Below, piece after piece: positions 47,111 to 59,620 of a DNA stretch of 64,000 nucleotides (the first letter of the stretch is position 1; the number at the start of each line of letters is the position of its first letter). Source of the stretch: Dryas octopetala (Eukaryota > Streptophyta > Magnoliopsida > Rosales > Rosaceae). A program made the position numbers and the translations under genes. Location: the NCBI GenBank assembly GCA_963921425.1, contig OY992832.1, positions 9,362,001-9,426,000 on the forward strand, read 5' to 3'. The notes under the pieces were generated by a model. The model was not told where the DNA came from, did no database searches, and saw nothing but the letters and a program-made list of their open reading frames with translations.

Positions 47111-48070
47111 ATACTTGAGTACTTGAGCAAGTTTACTTTTGAGTCTTTTGACCAATTGTGAGAATGTAGGCAAGAAACCAAAAATATATTGTGAGACTTG
47201 GAGTCAATATATTCTCCATAACGTGAAAGAGGGGCCAAGCCAGCCAATTGTACGTTCACCAATTTTGACCAATTGGAGCTTCTATGTCTTTCTTTCACGT
47301 TGCTTGCAGGCTTGCAGGGTGGGACACATTGGGTGTGAAAAGTGAAAGCTACACAATTTGAAGTTTCTTAGCATCTACAGTCACCAACTTTTTTTTTTTT
47401 TTTTTGGGGCAAAAGGATCTAATAACAGTCACCAACTTAAAATGCATAAAAGTTGGTCTACCGGGTCCTGCCTTTGCAGTATGGCTTCAGTCACGAGCTT
47501 CCCAACTTGCAAGAGAAAACTCTAACTTGTAAAATGGGTTGAGGACTTGGAACCTCAACACCATTAATTATTGCTTTGGCAACCCAAGTCAAGAAAATGC
47601 ATCAACTGGTCCATCTACCTGATTGGACTAGCAAAGTTCTGAAATGGGTGTATGAAAAAAGATGGATGAATACCAGACCATCCATGTTGTTGCTGTGGTG
47701 AAAAAAGCATATGAAATTTGACCAGCCAGAAAATAAACAAAAAATTCATACCATGTAAACTTGTCATCTAGTACATATGTCAATTAAATTACCCACAGCC
47801 CCATTGGTGATCATGTAAATTGTAAAGTAACACCATTTAAAACAAGTTATTTTTATATTTATGACAACAATGTTGCTGATAGTATTATTAATTAATTGAA
47901 AAGTGAAAACGTACACTAACCGGCCAGTTGGCATTTGATTTTCTTTTCTCTTTTCTAATACATTTTTCAACCTACCATACAACCCCATTGGTGATAAAGA
48001 GAGCTAGTAGTAGACCAATTTCATCACTATGATTTGTCAAAAGCATCAAGTACGTAGAACAACATTTCTA
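47111..48070. other. Scrambled duplicated spacer
   Basis: This includes a 50-bp RLP coding fragment at about 47459-47498 (CCGGGTCCTGCCTTTGCAGT, counterpart of about 50263-50300), a promoter-motif copy at 47531 and unrelated AT-rich DNA. No gene was recognised. Confidence 0.6.
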
Positions 48071-48205
48071 TGACATAATTAACCAGCCATTTAAAGGATC
48101 TATTTTGAGTTGCTTAATTTCTTGGCATTTCCAGTACGTATGATCTAGTTTAGCACGATTTAGAGCCTAAGGGAAAATGATAAAGCATGTAAATTTTACA
48201 TCTAA
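48071..48205 (-). pseudogene. Degenerate copy of ARPC2 exon 9
   Basis: The run AACCAGCC(A)TTTAAAGGATC, TTTGAGTTGC, TTAGCACGA, AGAGCCTAAGGGAAAA and GTAAATTTTACAT follows 52545-52660 closely in order and spacing. That stretch contains exon 9 of ARPC2 and its upstream splice site on the minus strand. The copy has several indels, so it is a dead fragment. It shows that the tandem duplication unit of the RLP cluster reached into the neighbouring ARPC2 gene. Confidence 0.82.
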
Positions 48206-48682
48206 ATTTACTTACTCCCTACTCCCTAGTAAATAAATTAAAGTTAATATATATGTCACATCTGTACGTGTAAAAAAATCAGTGTATATAGTAAAATTAA
48301 TAAATCTAACCATTATTCTTACCAAAATAAATAAATATAACCATTATTGCTTTGGCAACCAAAGTCAAGAAAATATGCATCAACTCCAGTCTTCATCTAC
48401 CTCTTGGAGACTCAAGAGTGGACTTGCAAACTTGTAAAATGGGTTGTGGACTTGGAATCTGGGGACCATTGATTTTACGCGCTCCTAGCCTCCTATAATT
48501 AAGTTCACATGCTGTGCTCAATAGCCACCCATCTCTCCAGCAGATTAAGAAAGCTGTGTATAATGGGTAGCTACAGTAAATCCCGTCTCCACCTACTTGA
48601 CTCGAAGACTCAGAGTGGACTTGTAAAATGGGTTGAGGACTTGGAATCTGTGCACCATTGATTGTATGCGCTCCTAGCCTCC

Positions 48683-48689
48683 TATAAAT
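48683..48689 (+). promoter_or_regulatory. TATA box of the intact RLP gene
   Basis: TATAAAT, preceded by CGCTCCTAGCCTCC, is conserved in most of the cluster's promoter copies. It predicts transcription starting near 48712-48720. That places an in-frame ATG at 48697 upstream of the transcript and makes 48751 the likely start codon. Confidence 0.65.
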
Positions 48690-48750
48690 TCACTTGATGC
48701 TGTGCTCAATAACCAGCCATCTCTTCAGCAAATTAAGAAAGCTTTGTATA

Positions 48751-51700
48751 ATGGGTAACTTCAACCCCACCACTTGTCACCTCAATATTTCTCACTATTT
48801 GCTCTTTCTGTTTTTGGCCTACTCTTCATATCTACACACTACTAGTCATCTCTGTTTATGTTTGGGTGATGGAGTTCCAACCAGCAGTGGTGTGATTCAT
48901 TCCTGCATTGAGGAAGAGAGACTTGCGCTTCTCACCTTTAAACAACATCTTACTGATCCTTCTGGTAGGCTTTCTTCTTGGGTGGGTCACGATTGCTGTC
49001 AATGGAAAGGGATTTCATGCAACAACCGCACAGGTCACGTAGCAGAGATGGACCTCAGGAATCCATATGCGTCCACAGCCGAGGAAGAGTGGAACTGGTC
49101 AGCTTATGAGCGGTCTTGCTTGGGGGGTAAGATCAATCCTTGTTTGCTTAGCCTTAAGCATTTAAATTACCTAGACCTAAGCTGCAATGATTTTAAAGGG
49201 ATTCCAATTCCCAACTTCTTTGGTCAGATTAAAAGTTTGGAGTATCTCAATATCTCCTGGGCATCATTTGGGGGAGAGATTCCACCTCATCTTGCCAACT
49301 TATCAAACTTGAACTATCTTGACCTCAGTGGTAGTTACTTGCTGAAAATGCCTTCCGGAAACTTGAATTGGCTTTCTCACCTCTCTTCCCTAAAGTACCT
49401 CAATCTCGGAGGGCTAAACCTTGGCAGCATAGGAGTCAGTTGGCTATATCATGTTAACATGCTTCCTTCACTGTTAGAGTTACATTTGTCTCGTTGCCAA
49501 ATTAATAAAATCCTTCCACTCTCACTGTCAACGATCAACTTCACATCACTTTTGGTCCTTGATATTTCGCATAATTCACTTGAGACTTCATTTCCCAGCT
49601 GGTTTTTTAATCTTTCTACCCTCAGAAAACTTGATCTAAGCTATAATAGGTTCAGTGGTCCCCTTCCCAGCGAATTTGCCAGCCTCAATTCTCTGGAACA
49701 CCTTGATCTATCCAGTAATATCCTCCAAGGTCAAATTCCCAAACTCATTGGACATTTGTGCACGCTAAGGGTCTTAAGTCTTGGGAGAAACTCTTTTGAT
49801 GGGGGGATTCAAGAGCTTTTCAATGGTTTCTCAGACTGTACCACAAATAACACATTAGAGTCACTAGATTTGTCTCACAATATGCTGGAAGGCGAATTGC
49901 CTGCCTCCTTAGGCATGCTACACAATTTGCAGCATCTTTACCTCTGGTCCAACAATTTTTGGGGTTCAATTCCATATTCTATTGGAAATTTGTCATCTTT
50001 GAAACGACTAAGTCTTCATTCTAATCGTATGAACGTGTCCATTCCCGAAAGTTTAGGACAACTCTCTGAGCTAGTTGTACTAGAGTTGTCTAATAATTTA
50101 TGGCAAGGCATTTTAACAGAAGCCCATTTCATAAATCTCACAAGATTACAATATCTTGCAGTAGAAACAGACCCACCCATGTCCCTCATTTTCAATGTTA
50201 CTTATGATGGGTGGGTTCCTCCTTTCAAGCTCCGAACACTTTTGTTTCGAAACTGCCAAGTAGGTCCTACCTTTCCCGTATGGCTTCAATCTCAAACTGA
50301 CCTATCCTTTTTGAGCCTCCCTAATGCTGGAATCTCAGATTCTATACCAGAGGACTGGTTCTTGAAGATATCTTCGAAAATTGAACGTTTGGATTTATCT
50401 TACAACCAAATCCGTGGGAAGCTTCCCCTCCAATTGAATTCTCCAAATTTAGTAGACGATTTAGATTTGAGTCATAATCAAATTGAGGGCCCACTTCCAC
50501 TCTGGACCACTAATGCCTCATACATTGATCTTGAAAGCAATTCATTTTCGGGGCCAATTCCCTGGAATCTTGGACAGCTGATGCCTAATTTGTTAGGATT
50601 GTATCTTTCTGAAAATCAGTTGACAGGTATTATCCCGCCCTCTATCTGCAACATGCAACAATTGAACGTCCTTTCCCTGAGAAGCAATCGGTTATCTGGA
50701 GAATTTCCTCATGCGTGGAGAGGGGGGAATAGAATATATGTTGTGGATGTCGCAAACAACAATCTCTCTGGTAATATTCCCGATTCAGTGGGGGTCTTAA
50801 GTTTTCTTCAAGTATTAAAGCTCAACAACAACAACTTTAGCGGTGAAATACCTTCTTCCTTGGGAAATTGCTCTGCTTTGTTGAGTATTGATTTTGGAGG
50901 CAACAAATTTACTGGAAACATACCTTTATGGATCGGATCACATGTATCCAACTGCTTGTTTATGCTACGACTGCGATCCAACTTTTTTACTGGGCATATC
51001 CCACAACAATTGTGCAATCTTGGCCTTCTTCACATCCTCGATCTCAGTCACAACAACCTTTCGGGTACTATTCCCAAGTGTTTCAATAATCTGACTTCTC
51101 TGGTCTATGTTCATGACAATTCATCCTCATATGATTATAATGAGCAAACCACACTGGCAGTAAAAGGAGCAGAACTCGTTTATAACAGCACTCTAAGGTT
51201 GGTAAAGAGCATTGATCTATCATCAAATAATTTAGAAGGTGAAATCCCTGAAGAAATAAGCAGCCTCATTGCATTGGGTACCTTGAACTTGTCGAGGAAT
51301 CAATTAAGTGGAAACATTCCCTCAAAGATTGGAAACTTGCAATGGCTGGAAACTCTTGATCTCTCGCACAATCACCTTTTAGGACATATTCCTCAAAGTT
51401 TGTCTTCTTTAACCTTCTTGGCTCACTTGAACTTGTCTTATAACAACTTGACCGGAAGGATTCCTTCGAGCATCCAACTACAAACGCTTAATGATGATCC
51501 ATTCATTTACGCTGGTAATCCATCGTTGTGCGGGGTTCCTCTTTTAACTATGTGCCCAGGAGATGACACTTCTACTAAGGATGCAAAAGATAATAATGAG
51601 GATGAAAATCATAACCAAGTGTTGTGGTTGTATGTGAGCGTGATACTTGGCTTTATCGTAGGCTTTTGGGGTGTTTGTGGCACATTGCTCATAAAAAAGT

Positions 51701-51798
51701 CATGGAGGCATGCCTATTTTCAATTATTTGACGACATCAAAGACAAGGTAGCACTAAAAATTGCATTGCAAGTGGCTCGTTGGCAAGGAAGATGTTGA
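48751..51798 (+). CDS. LRR receptor-like protein (EIX2/Cf type), intact
   Basis: An intronless gene of 1,015 residues from ATG 48751 (an in-frame ATG at 48697 would add 18 residues but lies at or before the expected transcription start). Order: signal peptide ([15 protein letters not shown]), LRRNT with [16 protein letters not shown] and [10 protein letters not shown], about 30 extracellular LRRs (LxxLxLxxNxLxGxIP), a non-LRR island before the last repeats (about [19 protein letters not shown]), acidic spacer ([10 protein letters not shown]), transmembrane helix ([20 protein letters not shown]) and a short cytoplasmic tail without kinase ([20 protein letters not shown]). Proteins of this form sit in the plasma membrane, pair with SOBIR1/BAK1 kinases and often detect pathogen molecules. 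The specific ligand is unknown. It is the only intact member of a cluster with three relics upstream. Confidence 0.93.
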   Translation: MGNFNPTTCHLNISHYLLFLFLAYSSYLHTTSHLCLCLGDGVPTSSGVIHSCIEEERLALLTFKQHLTDPSGRLSSWVGHDCCQWKGISCNNRTGHVAEMDLRNPYASTAEEEWNWSAYERSCLGGKINPCLLSLKHLNYLDLSCNDFKGIPIPNFFGQIKSLEYLNISWASFGGEIPPHLANLSNLNYLDLSGSYLLKMPSGNLNWLSHLSSLKYLNLGGLNLGSIGVSWLYHVNMLPSLLELHLSRCQINKILPLSLSTINFTSLLVLDISHNSLETSFPSWFFNLSTLRKLDLSYNRFSGPLPSEFASLNSLEHLDLSSNILQGQIPKLIGHLCTLRVLSLGRNSFDGGIQELFNGFSDCTTNNTLESLDLSHNMLEGELPASLGMLHNLQHLYLWSNNFWGSIPYSIGNLSSLKRLSLHSNRMNVSIPESLGQLSELVVLELSNNLWQGILTEAHFINLTRLQYLAVETDPPMSLIFNVTYDGWVPPFKLRTLLFRNCQVGPTFPVWLQSQTDLSFLSLPNAGISDSIPEDWFLKISSKIERLDLSYNQIRGKLPLQLNSPNLVDDLDLSHNQIEGPLPLWTTNASYIDLESNSFSGPIPWNLGQLMPNLLGLYLSENQLTGIIPPSICNMQQLNVLSLRSNRLSGEFPHAWRGGNRIYVVDVANNNLSGNIPDSVGVLSFLQVLKLNNNNFSGEIPSSLGNCSALLSIDFGGNKFTGNIPLWIGSHVSNCLFMLRLRSNFFTGHIPQQLCNLGLLHILDLSHNNLSGTIPKCFNNLTSLVYVHDNSSSYDYNEQTTLAVKGAELVYNSTLRLVKSIDLSSNNLEGEIPEEISSLIALGTLNLSRNQLSGNIPSKIGNLQWLETLDLSHNHLLGHIPQSLSSLTFLAHLNLSYNNLTGRIPSSIQLQTLNDDPFIYAGNPSLCGVPLLTMCPGDDTSTKDAKDNNEDENHNQVLWLYVSVILGFIVGFWGVCGTLLIKKSWRHAYFQLFDDIKDKVALKIALQVARWQGRC

Positions 51799-52307
51799 TT
51801 AGAAGAGAAAATATACTTTATTATCTCTAGAAATTAGAGTACTTGAGTAGTTATCGATCAGATTCATATGTTATGCATTTGATCGATCATGTTTTCTTCT
51901 TTTTTCAATCTCGAAATCTTGTATTGTATAATTAATGTACTTACTTCTATGTCTGCTTTTAATTAAATAAATCTTGTAATATTTCGATCTTTACGATCAT
52001 AAATGTTCTCCTAAAAGTAAGAGATATAGTCCAGTTCATATATTTTTCAATGACTAATATGTTTGAGTTTCAATTTACCAGAAAACATTGAAAAAACAAA
52101 AAAAAAGACAGTGAGAATGAAATAGATAGGAGATAAGACTCAAGATTGCCCTGAACAAAATAACAGTTAGTGGTTCACATGCATAGGTGATAGCTAGGAC
52201 CAACTATCAACCTCATTGAAAACTAATGTATATATTCTTCTCTTTAATTTACACTTTTACTAGGGAAATAAATCACAACCAGTTGCACTTGCAGCAGACA
52301 ACATTCC

Positions 52308-55300
52308 CTACATATCCTCCAGCAATTCTTTCTTTTGAGCAGCCTTCTTCAGGTCCGGTGGAGCACTTCCTTTCTACTATCCGGTAACCCCGTCTTTATT
52401 AATTAGTTCAAATTGGTTCTAGCTTCCTTCAGACTCTACAATCCAGTGCATAAATAGATCAAGGAAACACAGAATATACTTCAGCAAGAGTATAAAAATT
52501 TCATCACTAAGTAATTGATCAGTAAAAAGAATTGAGATTGATGACAAACCAGCCGTTTGAAGGATCTACTTTGAGCTGCATTCTTTGCATTTGCCATACC
52601 TGGCTTAGCACGATCAAGAGCCTGAGGGAAAAAATAAAATATGTAAATTTTACATATTTGAGAATGCAACAGGGCAAAAACAGAGAGATGACCATCATTG
52701 AAACTTTGGTTCGGGAAGATATTTAACTTGAAGCTATTGTTTAAAGTACAGCCCAAATAAACTGAATAAACAGACCCCTGGATAAGCATGCTGCATCATG
52801 TCAACCCACAACCCCAAATAAATGCAAGTATTCCACCTCAGAATGATCTAAATTCTAAAGTTGTTGAATTGAACACTTGAAGAAAAAGAATGCACAAGGC
52901 AGGTGATGCAACCAATTAGTGAATAGTAACTCAATACTTTCTGTTCCCAATACCATCCAACACAACAATTCTCAGAATTCCCATCCCGCAGATAACAGAA
53001 GAAAGACCATGGGTTAAAGTAAGACAGCCCCAATTTTTTTTGCTTTTCTTTGGTCGAACACCAATTTATTAATTTTATAAAGCTTAGCTCGGCTAGCTCT
53101 ACATAAGTTCAACAACATAACAATCTCAGATATAGTTGAACCCCTTATTTAAGGGAGTTCAAACTTCAAATAGAACCACCCAAAAAAGTATCGAGCAGCT
53201 ACATAAAGAAGAGATTTAGTAGCTGAAAAAAAAAAAAAAAAAAGACTACCTCAATCAAAGATTCTACACGGCGTCGCATCCTTGTATGCATGAAACCCTC
53301 TGAACACTGTGGAAGAAATGAAAAACATGATAAATCAGGGAAAAAATTGCATGCTGCCATGCTGCAATCACACTCAGTAAGTGTAGAAAGACTGAACCAA
53401 GAGATTGTGTCAGCCAAATACCAATAGCACTGATAAATTGGACAAACATTTTTTGTAGATGAACTTAAGAAAAACTTCAATGATTTGCTGTAATAAAGAG
53501 TAAATCAGTAAATGAAAAACCATTGAAAAAGTCTCTACTTTCCACATATAAGATCCTAATTTTCAACAATGCATATACCATATCATGTCCAGCATAATAT
53601 AAGATTCTAAATCATTTATCATTGATACTAAGTAATATGACATACAATTCTTTTACAAAAAACAAAAATATCCATGACGAAGACAATAATATTTTACATC
53701 TAAATACTAAATAGACCCTAAACCACAATTTCACTTTAAGAAGTTTCTACACCATTTTCTGTCATAAATATTGGAAGTCGGCATTGTAGTGTATCAAATT
53801 TTAAGTTAGCAAATGAAAAGTTTGAAGAAAAAAGAAAGAAGTTATAAATTCAGGTGAAAAAGTCACACACCTTAACATGATAACTAACATATGCATGAAA
53901 AGTTGATAAACTCCAAACTGTTCGATCCAGTTTCTTGCCTTCCACATGACGAGGATAAATAACTGCATTGGTACAGAGTACAATTTGTTAAATTGAGAAG
54001 GAAAATAAAGAGCAAACTACCCACTTCCCGACATTACCAAAAGTGACAAATCCCGCATTGGCAGATAGTGCTTCAGCAGGAGCTTCCTTTAGTTCTAAAG
54101 GAGGGGTAGGAGACCACAAACAAGGAGGGGCATTATTAAGCCCACCCGTACGTCTTGCTTCCACAAATTCCTAAATGATAACAAAACTTTCACAGTTAAT
54201 AATAAGAAATTACCAAAAACAAAATCAAAAACAGATCCAAGGCAGCATAGCTTTAAAGGTAAGGCTGCAAGCTTCAACAAGTTTGCATTATGTAAGGTAT
54301 CCAAGAACTCTTATTAGTTTCATCAACATATATGTCACAGCCCTTTACAATCTCATATTAGGCGTTTCTGTAGTTCAGTTAATTTAAGATCATATGCCTA
54401 CTATACCTGCAGGAAGGAAGTTGCAAGAACGATATCTATAGAGTCCTTGAATCTCATAGGAAACACAACAGTGACTCTTTCTGCCTGCAAATATAATTAC
54501 AAAATTTTATCGTCTAAGTTTCAAGCATTGTCCTTCTAAGTGGCTAAAGTAGAGATTATTAAAAGGGCAAATGACAACAATAGTCCTCGAACTTTACCCT
54601 TGGTGTCACTTTGGTCCACGAACTTGTTTTTTGAATTCTATAGTCCACGAACTTTCACTCATGTATCACTTAAGTCCATTCCATCAATTTTTTCATCAAT
54701 TTTAGTCACGTGTCAAGCATGTGAGCCACTTTTGAAAGGTAAAAATGGTAACACATCCCCTCTTTCTTTCCCCAACATGATATACGTGACTAAAATCGAC
54801 GACAAATATAGATAAAATTGACGGAATAGACTAAAGTGATATACAGGTGAAAGTTCATGGACTATAGAATTTAAAAAACAAGTTCATAGACCAAAGTGAT
54901 ACTCGAAGTAAAGTTCGAGGACCATTGCTATAATTCTCTCATTATTAAAATATAGACAGAGTAATGAGATAACTTGTTTTAACATGTAACTCTACCTGAG
55001 GAATGAGGAAAAATGACTCTTTTGGCCGATGCACAAGGGCAACAAGCTTATCAATATCCGAAGCAACAGTCCTTGAAGTAAGCTGCTTCAGAACTGCTCT
55101 CAATGGAGCGCCTAGCACCACTTCCCTTACAGATGCAATCTTTACCAACAGAGGATGTCTGTGCTCTACACAACACAAAACAACATTCAAAGAACAAAGT
55201 ACAAGAGGAAAAATTGAAAACTCATCCAACAAATGCATAAATACATAAATTGGAACATACATAAAAAGGGTATGCCCAAAAGAGTATAATCTAGTAGAAT

Positions 55301-55985
55301 ATAAACCAAAGCAGCCCAAATAAAGAGATAACTTGATGGGTTTCATAGGGTTCATTGTATTGACTGGCCTTAACAAGATCCTAAATGTTTGAGCATATAT
55401 CCATGGCAATGGCAAGCTTATTATAATGACCTTAGAAAGGGAACTCGTTGAACCTTCATCTGGTGGAAGCTTAAAGAGATTGAGCTTCAATGTAAGATTA
55501 AAACCATCTCTTGGGGGATCAAGAATTTGAACCACCGCGCCATATGCACCCTTTATAGCCTCTATAGCCCCAGAAGGAAGTCCACCCAAGAACACAGTTT
55601 CCGGAGGTGGGGTTGGTAAAGACACCGAGAGCAGCAAAATGTGTGGATTCTTCGCCGTCACCTGCATAACATAACAAAACAATCCGTCGTTAAAAACCCA
55701 TTAAACTGTTCAAAATCCCTAATTGGATTCTGGGTTATCACCTGAATATGGTACCGAATGTCATCGAACTCGGCCCAGTTGTAGTCCACCTCCAGTGCCT
55801 TTTCAATGCTGCACACAATTAGCAACCAACACGAACATGGTGATGAGAAAATTGGAGAGTGAGAAAACAAAAAAGAGAAGAATTGAATTGTATTAATCGT
55901 TGAAAATGGGGAAAGAGACGAACTTTTGGAGGCGATTTAACAAGGTGTCGAGGAGGAATCTTGAATGGGACTGCAACAGTATCAT
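52308..55985 (-). CDS. ARPC2: Arp2/3 complex subunit 2 (p34/ARPC2)
   Basis: Ten exons read in frame: 55985-55924, 55808-55742, 55661-55454, 55165-54996, 54484-54407, 54170-54038, 53962-53871, 53306-53250, 52621-52550 and probably 52373-52308, giving about 334 residues. ARPC2 is a structural core subunit of the Arp2/3 complex, which nucleates branched actin; plant mutants have distorted trichomes. Markers are MILLQSHSRFLLDTL, VEFDD-like WAEFDDIRYHIQ, NPHILLLSVSLP, QILDPPRDGFNLTLKLN, SVREVVLGAPL, RHVEGKKLDRTVW, FHAYVSYHVK and GFMHTRMRRRVESLIE. Plant ARPC2A has about 318 residues. The last exon (reading KGSAPPDLKKAAQKKELLED) is chosen on phase and composition; otherwise the frame runs through the exon 9 donor and stops at 52481. 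Intron 4 contains a miniature transposon. ARPC2A versus ARPC2B is not decided. Confidence 0.88.
54565..54940. mobile_element. Fold-back miniature element in an ARPC2 intron, 10-bp target duplication
   Basis: ATTATTAAAA flanks it at 54555-54564 and 54941-54950. The two halves are inverted copies for about 150 bp each: GGTCCTCGAACTTTAC, TCACTTTGGTC and CTATAGTCCA(C/T)GAACTTTCAC appear on both arms, leaving a short middle. There is no coding capacity. The target size suggests a Mutator-type miniature element. It sits between ARPC2 exons 4 and 5 without touching splice sites. Confidence 0.85.
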
Positions 55986-57312
55986 CGAAATCGAAATGGG
56001 TTTGAGAATTCGAGTCTGGTTCTTTGTGCTGTGCTGTCTGACTGTGTTTCGCTCTCACTCTCTGTGTGCGTCGCGGTCGGGGAGAGCTGAGGAATGGCTG
56101 GGATCTACAGTTTGGAATTTTAAGGTGCCGTGTCACTCCAGGAGTTCCGACAAGACCAGACTAACGTATGGTTTTTTGTTTTTACACTTGCAGCCCCGTA
56201 TTTATTGACTTATTGCTTTTGCTCCTAGGATTCCCTTTTTTTTTTATTTGCTCCTTGGATTCAAGTTTCAGAATTTTTGAATAAAACTAAGGTCCCCATT
56301 CTTTCTATATTTAAATTTCCTCCCTCTTTTCTTTTTTAATCATACTAAGCAACCAACTTTCACCCTCTCTTTTTATTTTAATTTTTTTTTTGTCGATATT
56401 GGAGGAGCAAAATTGGAACTCGAAATCTTTACTGTAGGGTAAATGGCCCTCACTTTTTTTTATTTATGTACGGATGTACCCATTTTGAAGAAATATAATC
56501 TTTCTTTGTATTTTTAATTTTGTTTCTTATACTCGTAATTGACAAAATATACATGCCACACACATAGAGCCTTATAAGGTTACTTTAATTTTATACAATA
56601 CATCTACTACTTAAAGATGACATATGAAAATCAAAATAGCGCTATACATGTAAACTATGTAACCTTGAGGGATACAGGAGGAAGGTTAGCCAAAAGATGA
56701 ATATCAATTCAAGGATGCTAGGTGCCATTGATTTTTCTTTGTATAGAAAATGACTCAAACCAATATTTGAGTATGAGGCACCAAAGCATTGAAGTAACCA
56801 ATGTCATAGTCCTAGAAAAAGCTTAAATGACCCAACAAAAAGAGGTATCGAAATTGTGAGTGGGAATTACATCAATTAATTTGACAATATCTTAATTATG
56901 TCTTAATTGATAAAATTAAAATTACAAAAAGAGTAAAAGCGATAAAAACTGAAAAATATAGAGCTTAAGGTTGAAAATGATGAACAATAATCTCCAGCCA
57001 AAAATAGAAAGACTAAAATACTCTCATTTTTAACAGAAAATATAACGGAATGTAACAAAGGTCTGACATTGAAATTTTTTAAAATTTAGGTGCCACTCGA
57101 ATCAAAAAATTTATTAGATGGTGAAATGAAAAATTAGTCAAAGTTTAAATGGATAAATTGTTAAGGTCAAATTGAAATTACAAAAAGTGTAAAAGCAAAC
57201 AAAATACGTAAATTGCAATTTGACCCATTATAATTGTTTATTTGATGAACATACACTTAAAAAGAAGGGAGGAGAATTTTGAAGTATTTGGGATGTAAAC
57301 TAGCGAAGAGGG
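55986..57312. other. Divergent intergenic region, ARPC2 to S2P
   Basis: This is the shared upstream region of minus-strand ARPC2 (leader to about 56.15 kb) and plus-strand S2P. A 102-codon plus frame over 55900-56208 is antisense to ARPC2 exon 1 and is rejected. The rest is AT-rich without recognised features. Confidence 0.6.
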
Positions 57313-59620
57313 ATGGAGAGTAATATGCAAGGGAGGCGAGTGAGAAGGTTCAGGTTCGGTTTGGGAAGAGGAAGGGGACACCCACAAACTCACACTCACA
57401 GTCTACTACCCATCAACTCCCACACAACCCCATCTCCTACTCACCCTCGTCTCTCTACCACCATCTCTTGCTGCTACTGCGACTACAAGTTCTGGGCCTT
57501 CAACGGACCCCTTTACCATTTCGGCAGACGACACGCCCCAGTTTTCAGAGCATGGTTCTCCATCGGGGTCGGATTCGGCCTCACTGCTCTGCTCGCCGTC
57601 TCTCTCATCCTCCTCTGGGAATTCGGCAGAGCTCTCAACGTCTTCCATGGAAACTTCTTTGGCCATTTGTTCTTGAGAATCTCCTCCTCCTTCACCACCT
57701 CACTTGGGGATGCTGCTTATATCTTCATCGCCACATTGATTTCCGTCTCTGTCCATGAATTGGGTCATGCTCTAGCTGCTGCAAGGTCTCTCCTTTCTTC
57801 CCTTTATGCAAAGCTACATGCTTTTTTTGTTTTTTGTTTTTAATAATTGGGTAGCAACACGTAGGTACGGTTTTGATGGAAAGCAGTGAATGCATACAAA
57901 TGGAGTACATCGCTGTGTTTATCGCGTTTCTGTTTCCTGGCGCTCTGGTGGCTTTCAATTCTGAGTCTTTGCAGTCATTGCCTTGTTTTACTGCCCTTCG
58001 CATATATTGTGCTGGCGTTTGGCACAATGCTGTGGTATGCTTACATGGTTTTCATTGTTTATTAAAAGGGGTTAGTGTCTGTACAAAATCTAATGCTAAT
58101 TGTCTCCGAATTTTGCTTCCAGTGCTGTGCAGTTTGTGGGTTGGCATTGCTACTCCTGCCCTTCATCCTGTTTCCGTTTTACATGCATGGTGAAAGCCCC
58201 GTGGTACTTCCTCACCCATTGAATTATCTCATTGTTCTCTATTTGTGACAATACCAATAATCAATAATTCAATATGGTCCTGAAATGAACACAATTTTCA
58301 CCTGTATATTTTTATGTTATGGTTGTCTGGAATAGGTTTTGAGTGTACCTCCTACATCGCCTTTGTCCAGTTACTTGTCTCCTGGCGATGTAATTGTGTC
58401 GGTGGATGGTGTACACATTCATAATGCCGAAGAATGGATGGAGATGATAGCTATGATAAATGAACTGACACTTCAAAATAGAAACCATTCCATAGATATC
58501 CAAAGCTTTGGAACAGTCAGTAGCAGAAAGGGGTACTGTGTACCTAATTCTATGATGGAAGAAAGCAAGCAGATTCCTATAGATAACCAGTCTTCTTGTC
58601 CCGATGATCTTACTGCATTTACAACTGTTCCCTGTGCTTATACAAGCTTGGTAGATGATGGTGATCCAAGCAGAATTGAGAAAACCCACTGCTTGAATGC
58701 TAAGGATGTTGTCAAGCTTAATAAATGTGGTGGTGGATGGGCGGGAACTATAACCAATGGAAGCAATTGCATATGTTCACAGGTTGGTTTCCAGATGCTC
58801 ATAAGAAATGCAATTTTAGGACTCCTCTTACTTCTGTGTTTCAGTACAAATAAACACAATTGGTTTTTCTGACGTCTATAGGACGAGTCCTGCTTAAGTC
58901 CAATTCAAATTCCAGGCTCAATATGGGTTGAGGTCACATATTCAAGGCCGTATTCTCTGGAATGCCTACGAGTTAGAAGAAAATCTTTTGCAGACTCAAG
59001 AACTTCTGATTTCATGGAATCTGACTGTGGTGGGACTTTTGTTTTTGTTGGTGACATTATTTCCATGGCACGCTCAGTTAAGTTAACTGCATATCAACCT
59101 CGCTGGGCATTTCCTTTGGGTCCATATCTTCCAAATGTACTTGAAAGGATTTTGATATGCACATTCCAGGTCTCTCTAACACTAGCTCTTCTCAACAGTT
59201 TGCCAGTAAGTAATTTTACCATTTGCCTTAATTTAGAGTTAAGATTTAAGATTCATCAAGCGTATGTGATCAGTGCCCTGCATGTTGACCCATGGATGTA
59301 AAAATTGTATGTCTGTGTGACTCGGGAGTGAATGAATGTTGACAAAGTCTATTCAACTGACGACATTTATATTGTCTCTGGTCAGCAGATAAACTATGAT
59401 GGAAGTCATGCGATTTTTAATACTCATCAAGTGTTTCTTTCCTTGCTGACATGATATTTATTAGGTGTACTTTCTGGATGGCGAATCAATTTTAGAGGTG
59501 ACTCTTTGCCGCGCCATTTTGCTGAGCCCATGGAAGAGGGGCAAAGTTCTTCACGTTTGTCTTTTGGGGGGGACACTCATTTCTATCCTAACCTTTTTTA
59601 GGATTGTGTTATTCATTTAA
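57313..59620 (+). CDS. S2P: Site-2 protease (S2P/MBTPS2-like intramembrane metalloprotease)
   Basis: Six exons (57313-57785, 57887-58034, 58123-58203, 58336-58782, 58882-59205, 59465-59620) join in frame to 542 residues. S2P cleaves membrane-tethered transcription factors such as bZIP17/28 in the Golgi during plant stress responses. The zinc site HELGH is at residues 148-152 (VSVHELGHALAAA), and the second motif LNSLPVYFLDGE places the metal-binding Asp at about 496; an intron falls between LP and VY of that motif. Several hydrophobic helices surround these sites, and a PDZ-like loop (LSPGDVIVSVDGVHIHNAEEW) lies in the middle. Exon 2 begins at CAG|TGAATGC, reading SECIQMEYIAVFIAFLFPG. The start gives a normal N terminus. 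The ORF ends soon after the last helix, slightly shorter than I remember for Arabidopsis. Confidence 0.92.

Larger units (their letters stand above)
40385..48645 (+). repeat. Six dispersed copies of one RLP promoter motif
   Basis: The 21-bp motif close to AAAATGGGTTGAGGACTTGG plus A occurs at 40385, 42003, 43543, 47531, 48436 and 48625, all on the plus strand. Four copies are followed by CGC(T)CCTAGCCTCCTATA(A/T) and a leader with AAGAAA(G)C...TTTGTATAAT. Each marks the 5' flank of a present or former receptor-like-protein gene, so the set counts duplication events. Confidence 0.85.

Noticed and set aside
55900-56208. 102-codon plus-strand frame over the ARPC2 start
   Set aside because: It is antisense to ARPC2 exon 1 and its leader, and has no family features.
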